Shown here in pieces: positions 12,484 to 24,651 of a DNA stretch of 64,000 bases (within the stretch, counting starts at the first letter, position 1; the number at the start of each line of letters is the position of its first letter). Both the position numbers and the translations under genes were made by a program. This stretch comes from Chrysomallon squamiferum (lineage: Eukaryota > Mollusca > Gastropoda > Neomphalida > Peltospiridae), in contig CM022667.1 of NCBI GenBank assembly GCA_012295275.1, forward strand, positions 11,867,538 to 11,931,537. The letters run 5' to 3'. Below the pieces are notes generated by a model. It did no database searches, was not told where the DNA came from, and saw only the letters and a list, made by a program, of their open reading frames with translations.

Positions 12484-13314
12484 GAGTTCAGCAAACTATG
12501 GTTCTGTAAAAATATCGGATGAGTTTACATTTAATAGAATGTCTGTCTTGTTTTAATATAACCAAAGTAACATCATCATTGTGTACTTACATTTGTTTGT
12601 GTATGCTGCTGTTTGTATACCCACCTAATTTTATGTCATGTTATTTAGAACTTGAGTTTGTAAAAACACCAAGCAACACTTTAGATTTTGTTTTTATATA
12701 AAAATGTTTAAATAAATAAATAAACAGTTGAAATAAATTTAATTTTATTTTAAATAATGATCATTTTTGCCAAAATAGTGGCTAAAAACTAGTTTTTAAT
12801 TTTTAAATAATTGAAATTTTATTTTTTAAATGTCTTTTTTTTATTATTATTTATTTTATTTATTGAGTGTAATGGAAGTGACATAATGAATTAAGAAATT
12901 AAATTTTTATTTAAGTTTAAAATTAAGTTTTTTAAATCGTTTTTCTTCATTCATTTGAATTATTGTTGATGTTTTTGATATTTTTATTTAGATCTATATT
13001 TATTTATTTGTCTTTATTTATTTTATTAGATTGTTATTATTAAAGGATATATATTATTATCTTTATTATTTTTGTTGTTGCTGTTGTTGTTATTATGATT
13101 ATTATTAGTATTATTATTACTATTATTATATATATTATTATATATATTATTATATATATTATTATTTCAGTTATCTATTCAGCTTCAACAGAGTAGTGAC
13201 TATTGGGCGGAGAAAGTTCGAAATCTTTCAGGGAGACTGGACAAAAAATCACAGGAGTCGCCAGAAAGGAAGTCCACAAGGTCCCCAAAAGTCAAACCAA
13301 AACATCGATCATGA
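247..13314 (+). CDS. Coiled-coil protein, 3' part of gene (PMFBP1-like, tentative)
   Basis: The window holds the last ~514 codons of a long coiled-coil protein; the 5' end lies off the left edge. Phase-consistent GT-AG exons: 247-414, 1034-1201, 1502-1585, 2273-2440, 3073-3156, 3788-3869 with 3928-3965 (uncertain pair), 4574-4746, 5786-5818, 6392-6433, 6919-7083, 7685-7787, 9956-10048 and 13171-13314, ending in TGA. Almost every exon has heptad spacing rich in L, E, Q and K. The motifs NVNTWVQEQK, ANEKLGNKIREQ and SYWIQRVGE break the monotony. The tail is basic and Ser/Pro-rich (ESPERKSTRSPKVKPKHRS), like a cytoskeletal or nuclear tail. The NVNTW...NEKLG block reminds me of polyamine-modulated factor 1-binding protein 1, a sperm head-tail coupling protein, but that is from memory. 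Any other centrosomal or ciliary coiled-coil protein remains possible. A poly(A) hexamer lies at 13718. Confidence 0.8.
449..471. repeat. (TG)n microsatellite
   Basis: A run of about 11 TG units 35 bp downstream of the 5' splice site at 415 in the coiled-coil gene. Intronic; no sign of function beyond repeat instability. Confidence 0.9.
549..845. repeat. Trinucleotide-rich intron segment (ACT / AGT)
   Basis: Two blocks of trinucleotide repeat fill this intron: CTACTA-type at 549-606 and GTAGTA-type at 771-845. They are reverse complements of each other, so the intron transcript could fold into a long imperfect hairpin. Open reading frames here are only low-complexity poly-V or poly-T and are not genes. 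Confidence 0.8.
2457..2810. repeat. (TTTA)n tetranucleotide tract, ~350 bp
   Basis: A long degenerate TTTA repeat with TTAC and TTTG variants follows the exon ending at 2440. The poly-Tyr/Leu/Ile frames it gives are repeat translation, not genes. Confidence 0.9.
3405..3782. repeat. (ATT)n trinucleotide tract
   Basis: ATT repeats with TAC and TTG variants run up to the 3' splice site at 3787, so the microsatellite supplies most of the U-rich tract before that acceptor. Intronic. Confidence 0.9.
4008..4195. repeat. TG-rich degenerate microsatellite
   Basis: About 190 bp of interrupted TGTGTAT/TGTGTCTG repeat begins ~40 bp after the 5' splice site at 3966. Open frames on both strands come only from the repeat. 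Confidence 0.85.
4834..5032. repeat. (TTTA)/(TTTG) tetranucleotide tract
   Basis: About 200 bp of TTTR repeats in the intron after the exon ending at 4746. The open frames in it are poly-Tyr/Leu/Phe/Ile artefacts. Confidence 0.9.
6690..6918. repeat. (TTTA)n tract merging into a 3' splice site
   Basis: The tetranucleotide repeat runs to within a few bases of the acceptor (TTTATTTCTCAG) of the exon beginning at 6919. There is no separate polypyrimidine tract; the microsatellite plays that part. Confidence 0.85.
7423..7620. repeat. (ATT)n tract, ~200 bp
   Basis: ATT repeats with minor ACT and GTT variants lie in the intron 65 bp before the exon at 7685. Low-complexity open frames here are not genes. 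Confidence 0.9.
7890..8080. repeat. (TACA)n tetranucleotide microsatellite, ~190 bp
   Basis: About 45 nearly perfect TACA units, with single interruptions near 7992 and 8034, lie 100 bp after the exon ending at 7787. It is among the purest and longest microsatellites in the window and gives repeat-only open frames in five of six readings. Confidence 0.95.
8273..8353 (+). other. Possible cryptic or relic coiled-coil exon
   Basis: After TAAGCAG the sequence reads MLKSLNKLIDMHKHLQTENQ and then HRLIEKQ, a plausible heptad pattern in phase 0, matching the phase in which the exon at 7685-7787 ends. It then runs into an A tract with no GT donor. About 80 bp downstream a strong acceptor (TTTTCTTCTTACAG, ending 8434) opens a reading frame of eight codons ending in TAA. 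I cannot tell a skipped exon, an alternative 3' end or chance; transcripts are needed. Confidence 0.25.
8487..8905. repeat. Diverged direct duplication, ~110 bp, copies ~310 bp apart
   Basis: Copies at about 8487-8590 and 8798-8905 share TTTTCACTAATATGAAACTG followed by A/G-AATGTTTTT, a CAAAAGTAT motif and a GTTTTGGG-like end. The segment between them has GTGG- and AGAAGA-rich simple sequence. Intronic in the coiled-coil gene. Confidence 0.75.
9240..9290. repeat. (TG)n microsatellite
   Basis: About 25 dinucleotide units, interrupted by CG near 9252. It lies in the long intron between the exons ending at 7787 and starting at 9956. Confidence 0.9.
10049..13170 (+). other. Last intron of the coiled-coil gene, repeat-rich, no gene seen
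   Basis: This 3.1-kb intron has a GTACAT donor and an ATTATTTCAG acceptor. It holds short poly-T and TTTA tracts, a ~240-bp (ATT)n block at 12241-12483, and an unremarkable 11945-12235 stretch. I see no exon with paired splice sites and coding character, and no RNA gene. Confidence 0.6.
12241..12483. repeat. (ATT)n tract, ~240 bp
   Basis: A long ATT repeat with ATTGTT and ATTGCT variants; the Leu-, Tyr- and Ile-only open frames are repeat translation. Confidence 0.95.
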
Positions 13315-13717
13315 CCAGTCCCATTTTTATAAAACAGTATTTTAATCCGTTCATTGTTGATGCGACTTTGAATCATAATTTTATCTTTTAACAAACTGTT
13401 CTATGCATATTATGTAAAACCGTCCAATAAGTTTATTAGAAGTATTTGTAGTAATATCCTTTTCAATTTTATTTTTTTTTAAATTATTTATTTATTTTTT
13501 AAATGCCTTCAGTTTTATAATTTTTGTTGTAATTTGTGTGTAAATTGATGTGTGTCTTGTTAATTGTTTGTGTGTAATGGGAATACATTTTTATGATCTT
13601 TAAATTAATCTTGATATTAACATGTTTGTTGATTTTTGTTTTATCTGTGTTTTTCCACTAATTAATGAACAACAATTGAGTCAGAAATCTTATTTTACAT
13701 TTTTAGCATTGATAACA

Positions 13718-13723
13718 AATAAA
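13718..13723 (+). terminator. Candidate poly(A) signal of the coiled-coil gene
   Basis: AATAAA about 400 nt after the stop codon on the gene's strand. Such hexamers are common in this AT-rich DNA, so the assignment is positional only. Confidence 0.35.
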
Positions 13724-14403
13724 TTTTCATTTGTAACAAACAATCACTAATTCATCATTTTTTGTCAGATGATCTCAAAATAGGAAATTGTTCATTAATC
13801 TTGTTAATTATATTTATTAGTAGTATTTTTTTTTTTTTTTTTTAAGTTATGAAATAAATTAGTTAATAAAGAACAATAAAAAAAAAAAGAATATACATAT
13901 ATATTTAATTTCTTTCTTTTTAAAAAGTTAATTTTATATGTAACCAGCAAACATTCCAATATATTTATCAAATAAAAAATAAAATATGTATGTATACAGT
14001 TTAACTGCTGCAATGGTATTTATTTATTAATTTTCCAGATATTTCTATCCTTATTTTACGTTTTTATTTTTTTATTCTGACCACAAAATAAAAAGGAATG
14101 TGCCTTGATGAAATGAAGAATTACTATTAAGTTAATATTATTTTTTATTGAGTTAAGACTGAAATAAAAAAATGTTCTACAAATTGTGATCTAGTAAACT
14201 GCTGGATACATTAAATGTGATATTTTTACAAACCATTTATTTTTTAGAATTACTGTCTCCAGTCCCTCAGAACATTTACATTAACACTGAAATCCATTTT
14301 TAGTCATTTTATAGAGCAAGGCAGGTATAATAATAATTTTAAAAAAGAAGTAAGAAACCCAATTATCAATATATATTTGATTCTACATTTTGATTTTTCT
14401 AAG

Positions 14404-14442
<39 letters not shown>

Positions 14443-14567
14443 ATATATTATTTATGTATTTACTATTTTTTGTTAATGAATTAACCTCTTCTCTTTTTTT
14501 TCTTTATTAAATTAAGTAGTTGTTTGATTATGACTAATATTTTAAAATATATTTTAACATTGATTTT

Positions 14568-14603
<36 letters not shown>

Positions 14604-15504
14604 GTTGTTTTCTTTTTCAGATCAAAGGATATATATATATATAAAACATTGATTGTTATTTTGACTGTCTTTTCATTGTACTCTGAGTTTTTTTAAATTT
14701 TCTACATTTCATTGCTGAATTATTTATGCCTGTGATATAATAATTTTTAATTTTATTTTTTATTTAACCACCGTCCATGAAATATTTGTTTAAATATATT
14801 TTGAGGTATTAAAATCATTTATTTTCATGTTTTTAAACATGTGTAATTGATCGATTATTTTAGTTGAAATACTTATTTGAAATCTCATCTATTGATCTTT
14901 GATACAAATGTATTGATTTCAGTATTTTTGATACCAAAATGATAAAAAAAGAAGTTATTTATACAATTTTATGTATGATTAAAATTTACTATCAGTGTAA
15001 TATTTTAGTTAATACATTTATTGTTGTGTATGTTTGAATTCCAACTATAAAATAGTTTATATAATATAAAAAAAATAATAATAATAAAACAAATAAAAAG
15101 TGAACTACAATTCATAAACCATTTTATAGCTTTTGACATGTGAAAGAACCTTACTGTTGTTGAAGACATTTATCATAATTCAGCAGATCTGAATTAATTA
15201 TAAATTTAGCATTTCTTAATATATTGACTACATCCAAAGAACATTCTCCTGAATGTATTTATTTATGTTCTGTTTTTGTATATTTTGATATATTAAACTA
15301 TTTTACATGGAACATTTTACTAATTTATTTATTTCAATGTTATGTAAATTATACTGCCGAATTTCTGGGTTTTTTACTTATAAACACTTCAGTTATTCAG
15401 GAAAATAGATTTATTATTTGTATTATGTTTAGATTTTGAGTGCCACAATAAACTGTGAGGTTTTGCAAATACTAAATAAACTGTAAAAAAAAAAACCAAA
15501 ACTA

Positions 15505-15535
<31 letters not shown>

Positions 15536-17075
15536 TTAATTATTTTTGACAGTTTAACATACATACATTTTTTAAAATATTTTTTATTTAAGGCTATTTT
15601 ATTAACAAAAGGTAAATTTAATTAATAATAATTAAAATAAGTAGATATCAAATAAAGGAAAACAAAAAGTAATGACAAAACCTATTTAAATAAATTAATA
15701 AAAATAAATACAAGAAGTACGCATTCTCCGAAAAAAAAAAAGTATCATTTTAAAGATATCGCTGATTATTAAATAAAAAATTTAAATCTTTTAAAGAAAA
15801 AAAATCAGTTTATTGTTGGAACAAAGCAAAGCATTAGCAGAAGTTGATGTCAGTTTAACTGGTTTTTAGTCTGAAACTGCCAGTGCGTTTAGTAGATTAT
15901 TAATGTTAGTAAATAGCCAATACTTACTGTAGTTCACTAGATGTATTTTAGTCTGTATTGTTCTGGAGTGATCTTCCAGGTTTTATGTGCCTTTAGTTTT
16001 TGCATTCACTGTGATACCTGTTCAGTTCTGGGCTTATACAGTGCTTAATAAATAATTGTATTTAAAACCTATCGTTGTTGTTTTTTTAGTACATGTAATT
16101 GATTCAGCTTGTACGTCAGTTGAGAAGTTGAGCTGCGAGTACCATAGGAGCATTTCCAGTTCTAAACAGTGCAAATTTTTTTTTCAAAGGCCTAGTGTTA
16201 AATTTTTCTAGTCTATTGGTAGTAATTTTATGCTAAGAAGACGCACTTTTCAAATTAAGTACAAAAGAAAAATATTTTGTTTCATTATACTTTCATTTAT
16301 TGGTACTTAATTGTTATTTCATTAATTTAAAATAATAAATAAATAACTAAAAAAATAAATAAAAAATTAAACAAAAGGTATTTAATATTTTCAAACATTT
16401 TTGATTACAATAAACGTTATTTCTTTTTAATTTTATTAGCTTGAGAATAGCTGAAAACTGAACCAAATGTAAATACCAAAAAGAAAACAATTTTAAAAGA
16501 TCCTTGTTTTTAACAGTATCTCAAAGGTTTTGGACAAACAACAAAACTGGTTTAATTCACTCACATTTATTAACTCTTTATTTTTTAAACATTGAGGAGA
16601 TTGTCATGTTTGAAGAACACATATTTTAATACCATTATTCAGAACTATTTACACAGACCAGCTGATACTTTATTCAGTAAACACCAACACAAAACCTGTC
16701 TCATCAGTCCATGAAAACAAAATACTGAAACATTTAAAAACCAAAATAATAATACTGGTGAAAAAAGTATGCAATATCATACACATTGTTTTTTAAGAAT
16801 TTTTTTTTAATCAGCTGTAGATTACACAGTATTATTATATATGATGACTGTTTATTGTTAAAGTTTATTTAATAAATAATACTATTTCTATGATTTTTTG
16901 TTTAAATTTAAAAAAATATATAAATTAAAGTTTATTTAATAAACAAGGCATTTCGCAAAATAGTCATCTCATCAACAGTACTGTACTATACTTCCCAATT
17001 AATTTTCATGATTATTGCCATTTGAATATAGTTGAAATTTGTGCTTTTACACATCACAAACTGAATTTAAATCTG

Positions 17076-17114
<39 letters not shown>

Positions 17115-17439
17115 TTGAGAAATGTCCCCACAGTTGTTAGTAAACTGTCTACACTAATTGAATAATTAATATATATATATTTTTATACATTTAATTCAGA
17201 CAAGCAGATCATCATTTGTATTATTTTGGATTTCAGATCTGTCTATTATGCATTCGTGATATTCATTTTAATAACTGTTCCAGTAAATGCAATACAACCA
17301 TGAAATTAAATGCTATATAACCATGAAATATTTTTTTTTTAGCAGCAGCAGATAATGTTTGTTAGTTAAAAATTGCAGCAGTTAATAATTATTTTTGGTT
17401 TTCTCTTATGAGGTTGTAGAGTTTTTGGATTTGATTCTA

Positions 17440-17445
17440 TTTATT
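17440..17445 (-). terminator. Candidate poly(A) signal of NFS1
   Basis: TTTATT on the plus strand (AATAAA on the gene strand) lies about 60 nt past the NFS1 stop, just beyond a 30-nt A run on the transcript strand. It would give a very short 3' UTR. Confidence 0.4.
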
Positions 17446-17448
17446 ATT

Positions 17449-17479
<31 letters not shown>

Positions 17480-17503
17480 GGCGGAAGACAGTAGGTTTCT
17501 TTT

Positions 17504-19544
17504 CTAGTGTTGTGACCACTTGATAGACTTTATATCTACTCCTTCCTGTACCATTTCCCACAGTGGACTGAAACAGAAAAATAAATAAAATAACTATCTA
17601 ACTAACTAACTAACAGAATAAATAAATAAATAAAAACTAATATATTAAAAACAATGGTCTGACAGGGAGAAAAATAACAAAATAAATAATGTATATAAAT
17701 AAAAATTTACAAAAACAAAAAAAATCAAGGAATTTACATTTTTTGAAAACTATATATCTCCCATTAAAATTAAATGTAGTATTTTTGAAAACCTGTATGG
17801 AAATAATAATCATTCAGAAAAATTAGAAAAAAAAAAAAAAAAAATGATTTAAAAGTTTAAAATGCATCTTTAATATATTTATTTCCTCTAAACATATTTT
17901 CATTTTCCTGAATGTTTTTTTTTTATTTCCAGTGTGTGAAAAGTATTAATTATTTGTTAACTTGAATATATACATGACTAACCCAAACTCTTATAACAAC
18001 ATAACTGTTCACTTAATCAAGGAACTTGGAAATATTCAAAAAAAAAAAAAAAAAAAAAAGGCTTTACAGAAGTTAAAAGCAGAAGATAATTCATGTTTTG
18101 AAACGTTGTCATGTCTGTATTTTGTAACCAAATGTAACCAAAGAAAAATGTAACCTCATTTCTCTGAGTCTGGTTACGTGCTTAATACACTTGTCTGCAG
18201 TGTAGTCAATCTCTTCTTCTGTCGTAAATCTTCCAATTCCAAATCTGTTACCAAAAACAGTAATTATTTATTACTATTTATTTTTTTTTTTTTTTATTAT
18301 TATTATTATTATTCTTATTATTATTTATGATTAAATTACTGTTATTATTATTATTGTTGTTTTTAAAATCAGATTACAAGTAGTTAACCATGTAATTTAG
18401 TTAACCATTTAACTTTTTAATAGTAGCAACAATGACAATAACAATAATAAAACACAAAATAATTAGTAAAAATATTATTATCATTAATATTTACCTTAAA
18501 TTTTAAGTTTTCAAAAATCATTATTATTCTACACTAAAAATTCAGCTTTAAAACTAAATTTTACTAACAATATTTACCTTTAATTATAATTAGCAAATTA
18601 TATAGAGAGTAGTAATAGTAGTAATATTAATTAATTTAACCTGATGGAAGAATGAGCGAGATCTTCATCAGCTCCGATGGCTCTGAGAACATAGGAAGGC
18701 TCCAGAGAGGCTGATGTGCAGGCACTGAAAACAAATCATTAAATACTCTGTTATTTAGTATTTTATGTCTCTGTGTATTTTTTTTTTTTTTTTACCAACA
18801 GAAATTACATTCACAAGCAGATTCAAACAGAGGAGCATCTGACATGCATTACACCCAGAATTACACCAATCAATGATTGTTTTTTTACAATGAAATCCAT
18901 TTAGCATCGAACAGTGTTGGTATGTGTACTTCAGTCTTTTAATGAAATGGTATCAACTGTGTGATACTGAATTAATGTTATCAAACAGGAAAACCACTTT
19001 TGATAGCCTGTGGACCTTTTCACACTGATTTCTTACCCATTTCTTCATTTGGACAAAAATGCATATATATATTATACTGGCTTTTTACTTATACCAATCA
19101 TACAACAACCATGTTGTTCTGGAAAACAAGTCAAGTGTGTCCAGCATGGAGATTTGATCCTGTAATCATCACCCTTGCATTATGACACAACCAACTCATT
19201 ACAGATAACACTGTTCACATTGTCTGTACATGTATTAAGTCACTATTCATAATTTTGTTGTTAACAATTGGTTTAACTGGATACAGTATTATTGGCACAA
19301 TGAGACTAATGGATTTTACAGTGTATCATTTCTGTCAGTACTGCTCCATCAATGAGCTGCAGTTCATTGGTTTTAGAATTTGACAAAACAAAAATAAAGT
19401 TTTACCTTCCTGAAGATAAAGCCACATCTTTCAGAGCCATCAGCAAACTCTCACCCTCAACATAGGCAAATGAAAGATTTACACAGCCTGAAATGTAGTA
19501 GTAGTAATAGTAGTAGTAGTAGTAGTAGTCATAGTAGTAGCAGT

Positions 19545-19578
<34 letters not shown>

Positions 19579-22500
19579 GTAACAATAATAACAACAATAA
19601 ATGATAATAACAATAATACTGAATGATGGTGATAATAAATAAATAAATAAGAAAAGATTAATGAAAGACATAAATCTGTTTTCAAATTATGTTTTAATTT
19701 AAGAGATCTTCTTCTGCTGTATGCTGTAAGTTTACCAAGGATTCAAAACATTTCTCCTTCGAGAGTTTGTCTCAGACCAGACTGCTTTTCTCTGTTTCCA
19801 ATAGGTGGGACAACACAGCAGAAGACATAATTTAAAATATTAACTTTCTAATAAATCACTACACACAAAGTTGGCTGAAAATCTGTGCAAACTGTTCTCA
19901 AATTGATATCTAACTATAGGAATAAAACAGGTCTTTTTAACATTCAAAACAGAATATTTAAACAAAATTAGACTAAACTGAAGACTAACTTCACAACTGT
20001 TAGATAATGGATAAATATCTTTTCACACACTGAACAATTAAAGACGAAACTTACCTTCATATGAGTTTTCCGGATCACCATTACGAATAACCTGAGGACA
20101 AGCTTCTGTGACTTTACTTATTAACCTGTTAGCCAAGTATTTTATTCTCTCTGCATCATACTGAAATAAACAGTTATTTAGAAAATTTAAACTAACCCTT
20201 TGAAGCCTGACTACCCCAGTTAAGCAGTGATTTGACAAAAAAGTTAATTTTCAAAAATGTAGTAAAAATCCACATCATGAAAAAGAATATTAATGTTTTC
20301 ATCAGCTACTGTAAGTCATTATTTGTATCCATATCAAAGTCATTATTCTACTAATTTTCATCCAGTGTACTACTATAATAAAAGTATCAACACCTTACAA
20401 CCTTTTCTTAACTGTAACACATTTTTCATACTGTAACACAGGACCTAACAGATTCATAAATATAACAATTATATTTTATTAGAAACTGAGCTGGAATGAA
20501 GTCAGTACATAGTAAAAGTTAGAAGACATCTCACATGTGATTAGCTAAAAAAAATCTCCAAGCTATTAGCACAAACAGTCATAAATACTCTCCATTAAAA
20601 CAACCATTTCTGACTTTAAAGGCTAATAATGCTGGAAATATAACATTCATGAAATAAATAGTTTTTAGCCTCAAGTTATTTCTAAATTTAATTTTTATTT
20701 TTTAGTTTTTAGTTTTTTTAAACATTTACCTCCATTTCCTCTGATGCGATTCTGCATGCTGCACCCAGACCTACAACAAGAGGGGTGGGAACTGTACCGC
20801 TTCGCATCCCCCTCTCCTGCCCCCCTCCACTCTGAGGTGCTTCCACCCTCACCCTAGGTCTCCTCCTCACATACAAGGCTCCTACACCTGAATACGTCAA
20901 TATCAAAACAAAAATTAAATTTTAATTCCTCTCTTGGTGGTATTGAAATGATAATCTCTAAAAGTTTTTTTGTATGAATGGTTTTTCGAGCTCTTTATTT
21001 TCCTACAGTTGTGACCAATTTACTTTTTGTGAATTATAGATATAAATCATACATCCTTACATTAACTTTATTCAAAATTAAAACAGATAATGGCAGAAAC
21101 AAAAACGTTTTTCCTATAAAGTTTATTTTTTAATGTAACATTTTAATAACAAACTAACTGTGTTTTAACTGTTACCTTTAGGACCGTACAGTTTGTGTCC
21201 ACTGATGGACATGAGGTCTATGTTCATGGCATTGACATCCAGAGGGATTTTACCAACTGCTTGAGCAGCATCAGTGTGGAAAAAAACTTTCTTTGCTCTG
21301 CACAGCTTGCCTGGAATAACAGTGACCAAATAAACACAAAACAGAATGACAAAAAGAAAGGAAAAATGAGAAAGAAAAATAAAAGGAAAGAAAAACAAAG
21401 ATTTAGAAAAAATAAGTAACAAAAAGAATAAGGAAAAAAAAACCCAAAATCTAAGAAAAAAACTAAAAAAAAAGTAAATATAGAGGAAAAATTTAGAACA
21501 GAAATATATCAGTTATCTTATATATTTATATTTTATTTTTTACGTTTTCGGGAAACTTATCAAAAAAATAATAAAAAATAAAATACAATGTAAACAAGTT
21601 TTCTTTTCTTTAAAAATACAATGTGGACTGTCAATATAATAAAATGTTTTAAAGATCCGAGTTGAAAAGTTTACCTATTTCTGCAATGGGCTGTTTGACA
21701 CCAATCTCATTATTAACCGCCATCACTGACATCAGTACTGTCTCTGGACGAATGCTTTCTTTAAGTACCTGAAAAACAAAACATCATTTCAATGGAAATC
21801 TATACATTTGTGTGGACAGTCAGACAAACAGCAAGAAAGAGAGAGCGAGCAAGCAAACAACAAGGATACGCTAGATGTACAAATCGACATTTCTTATATA
21901 AAACATACATATATATGACACATGTACAAATAAACACAATCACCCACACAACAAACACAGCACCAAAAACACAATATACACATCTACACACAGACACAAA
22001 ACACAATCACAAAATACAAACACAAAACATAAACATATCCAGACACACACACACACTCACCCACACAATACACATACAGGCAAATCACATAAACACCCAG
22101 CTCCCACACAACACAGAACACACACGCACGCACGCACATGCACACACACACACACAAAAACTCTACCTGTAAGTCAACAATTCCGTTTGTCTGTACAGGC
22201 AGATAGGTGACATTAAACCCTTCAGCTTCCAAAGCCCTGCATGAATCTAACACACATTTGTGTTCCTAAAAGAAAATCCAGACATTACTTCACTTTATAC
22301 ATATCATCAGCAAATCATCCATGTAAGCCAGTAAATTAAAAGACATTTTCTTGTAAACTGCAACCAAAAATGACGAATATGCAGGAGCAGGTTAAAATTA
22401 AAGATTTATGGATGATTGTCATATTTTTTCAAATTTTGTTTTTGTTTTAACTTTATACAACTACCACCACTACTACTACTACTACTACTACAACTCTCAC

Positions 22501-23840
22501 CATTATTTAACTTTAAACAACTACCACTACTAGTACTACTACAACTCTCACAACTACCACTACTTCTACTACTACAACTCACACCATTATTTCTACAACC
22601 ACCACCACAACTATGACTATTACTACTATCACTATTAATACTACTATTACTACTGCTAATTATTATTTTTAATAATATTATTATTATATTTATTATTATA
22701 TTTATCATCATCATCATCATCATCATTTATATTTATTAGTAGTATTATTGTTATTTAAATTATATATTAAAGATGACTGCAAAGGGAGATAATTGTTCTC
22801 ACTGTTTGGGTGGTGATAACATGGTTCTTCTTGCTCTTGTAGAAGCGAGCAACACCTTTTACAGCAATGTTGTTTGATTCAGTGGCTCCACTGGTGAAAA
22901 TTATCTCTCTAGGGTCTGCATGGATCAGGTCAGCAACCTCCTGAAAAAATGTACAAAGAAAAAAAGTTAAGAATAAGAATAAGAATAAGAAAATGAAAAA
23001 TGCACTGTAATACTGACAGCAATAACAGTACATGTGTATATGTGTGTTTTTTATATATATATATATATATATAGCATATGTACATACATATACATATATA
23101 TATATTATACTCACAAACGAACACACTGATACAAAGAATGAAGTATAATAAATAAAAAATTAATTTTGTGACAAAGCAAAAAATTAAATATAACAATTTT
23201 TTCGCTCTCTTTTTAAATACCTTTCTAGCTTTCTCCATTGCTGCTTCACTTTCCCAGCCATAACAGTGAGTTCGAGAGTGAGGGTTGCCATAGAAACTGA
23301 CCAAATAGGGAAGCATGGCATCAAGAACTCGTGGATCCTGAAACATCAAACCAAGATTTTACTGTCCATGTTTAATTCTTGTTTCTGAATTTAATGATCT
23401 TAGCAGTGCTTAAAACAGAACCGACAAAACAAATCTGACAACAAAATTGCAATGGAACAATAATAATAATAAAAAAAAAATTGTACATTTTATTTAATAT
23501 TTTTATTTATTTATATATTTATTTGCTCATTTGTTTTCAATTATTTATTTTACAACCATGTTTTGGGTTTTTTTAAAATTTATATGTACTTTATTACTTT
23601 TTTTTTTTTTTGAATACTAATATTATTATCATTTTTTTACATTTTCTTATTTTATGTCATATTTAATTAATGTAAACATAATTATTATCATTATTATAAT
23701 AAAAATTAAAATAAAAACAAAATAAAAAATACCACAGGTGTTGTAGCTTGAGCATCCAAGTAGAGTGGTCTCATGTTGGGTGGTGGGATGTTTTTCTGGT
23801 TTTCTTTTCCCTGGCCTACGATTGTCATGGCTTAAATTAT

Positions 23841-23878
<38 letters not shown>

Positions 23879-24613
23879 AAACAGCAACATCAATACAATT
23901 TATGAATTAAGATTCAGTACTTTAATTGAGTTACATGTTGTTGTTTTTTTTTACCATTAATTATGAAGTTTTGGAATCCACACCAGTGATTTCCCAGGTG
24001 ACCAATAAAGCAAAAACATTTTATACCTATAATCAAAGAGATAATAATTAATCAGATTAAAAGCTCATGGGTGCTAGGTAACTGCCCAAATGGTCAAATT
24101 ACTTCATGCATATTCTTCATATTTTTTTTTTTTTTTTCCCAACTTTGGACCTTAACTACATTATTAATATTTTACTGGATTCAGATAATCTTTCCATTAA
24201 AGAACCATCCATAGGTACATACTTCAAATCAATGAACAGTTTGTATCCATGACAATAAAGTAATAGATCTCCAAAATAGGAAAAATATAAATTTTGAATG
24301 ATCAAAAAAAAAATAAATAAATAAAATAAAATTTTTGAATGTCCCCTGGTGAAAAACTGTCAAACTGAATACATTTTTATATATCAAATATGAAATATGT
24401 AACACTGCAAATTTCAGCTCAATATCTTTATAATATAGCTTTTAAAAATAAACAAAACATCTTGATATAATTTCAAAACTAATTATAATTTTGTCCCAAC
24501 ATTTTGCATGCATCCATCATACACGCAGATGCACAAATGAATGCAGTTTTTTCAAAATCGGTTACGGTCACCCGGGGAGCTCTGGTTGAGTTTTCACGGA
24601 ATAATAATAATAA

Positions 24614-24651
<38 letters not shown>

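Larger units (their letters stand above)
13315..17503. other. Intergenic region between convergent genes; no gene seen
   Basis: About 4.2 kb between the coiled-coil gene's stop (13312-13314) and the NFS1 stop (17504). The genes converge, so both 3' UTRs lie here. Contents are AT-rich unique sequence, a T tract near 14571-14602, ATT and TTTA runs, and a (CA)n run at 17078-17110. The 15224-15439 open frame has no coding character. Confidence 0.6.

Noticed and set aside
12239-12509. Poly-Leu, poly-Tyr and poly-Ile frames
   Set aside because: Translation of (ATT)n in three phases, within the last intron of the coiled-coil gene.
19020-19205. Functional tRNA gene
   Set aside because: Box A- and box B-like motifs are present, but the acceptor and anticodon stems do not pair, so a SINE remnant is more likely.
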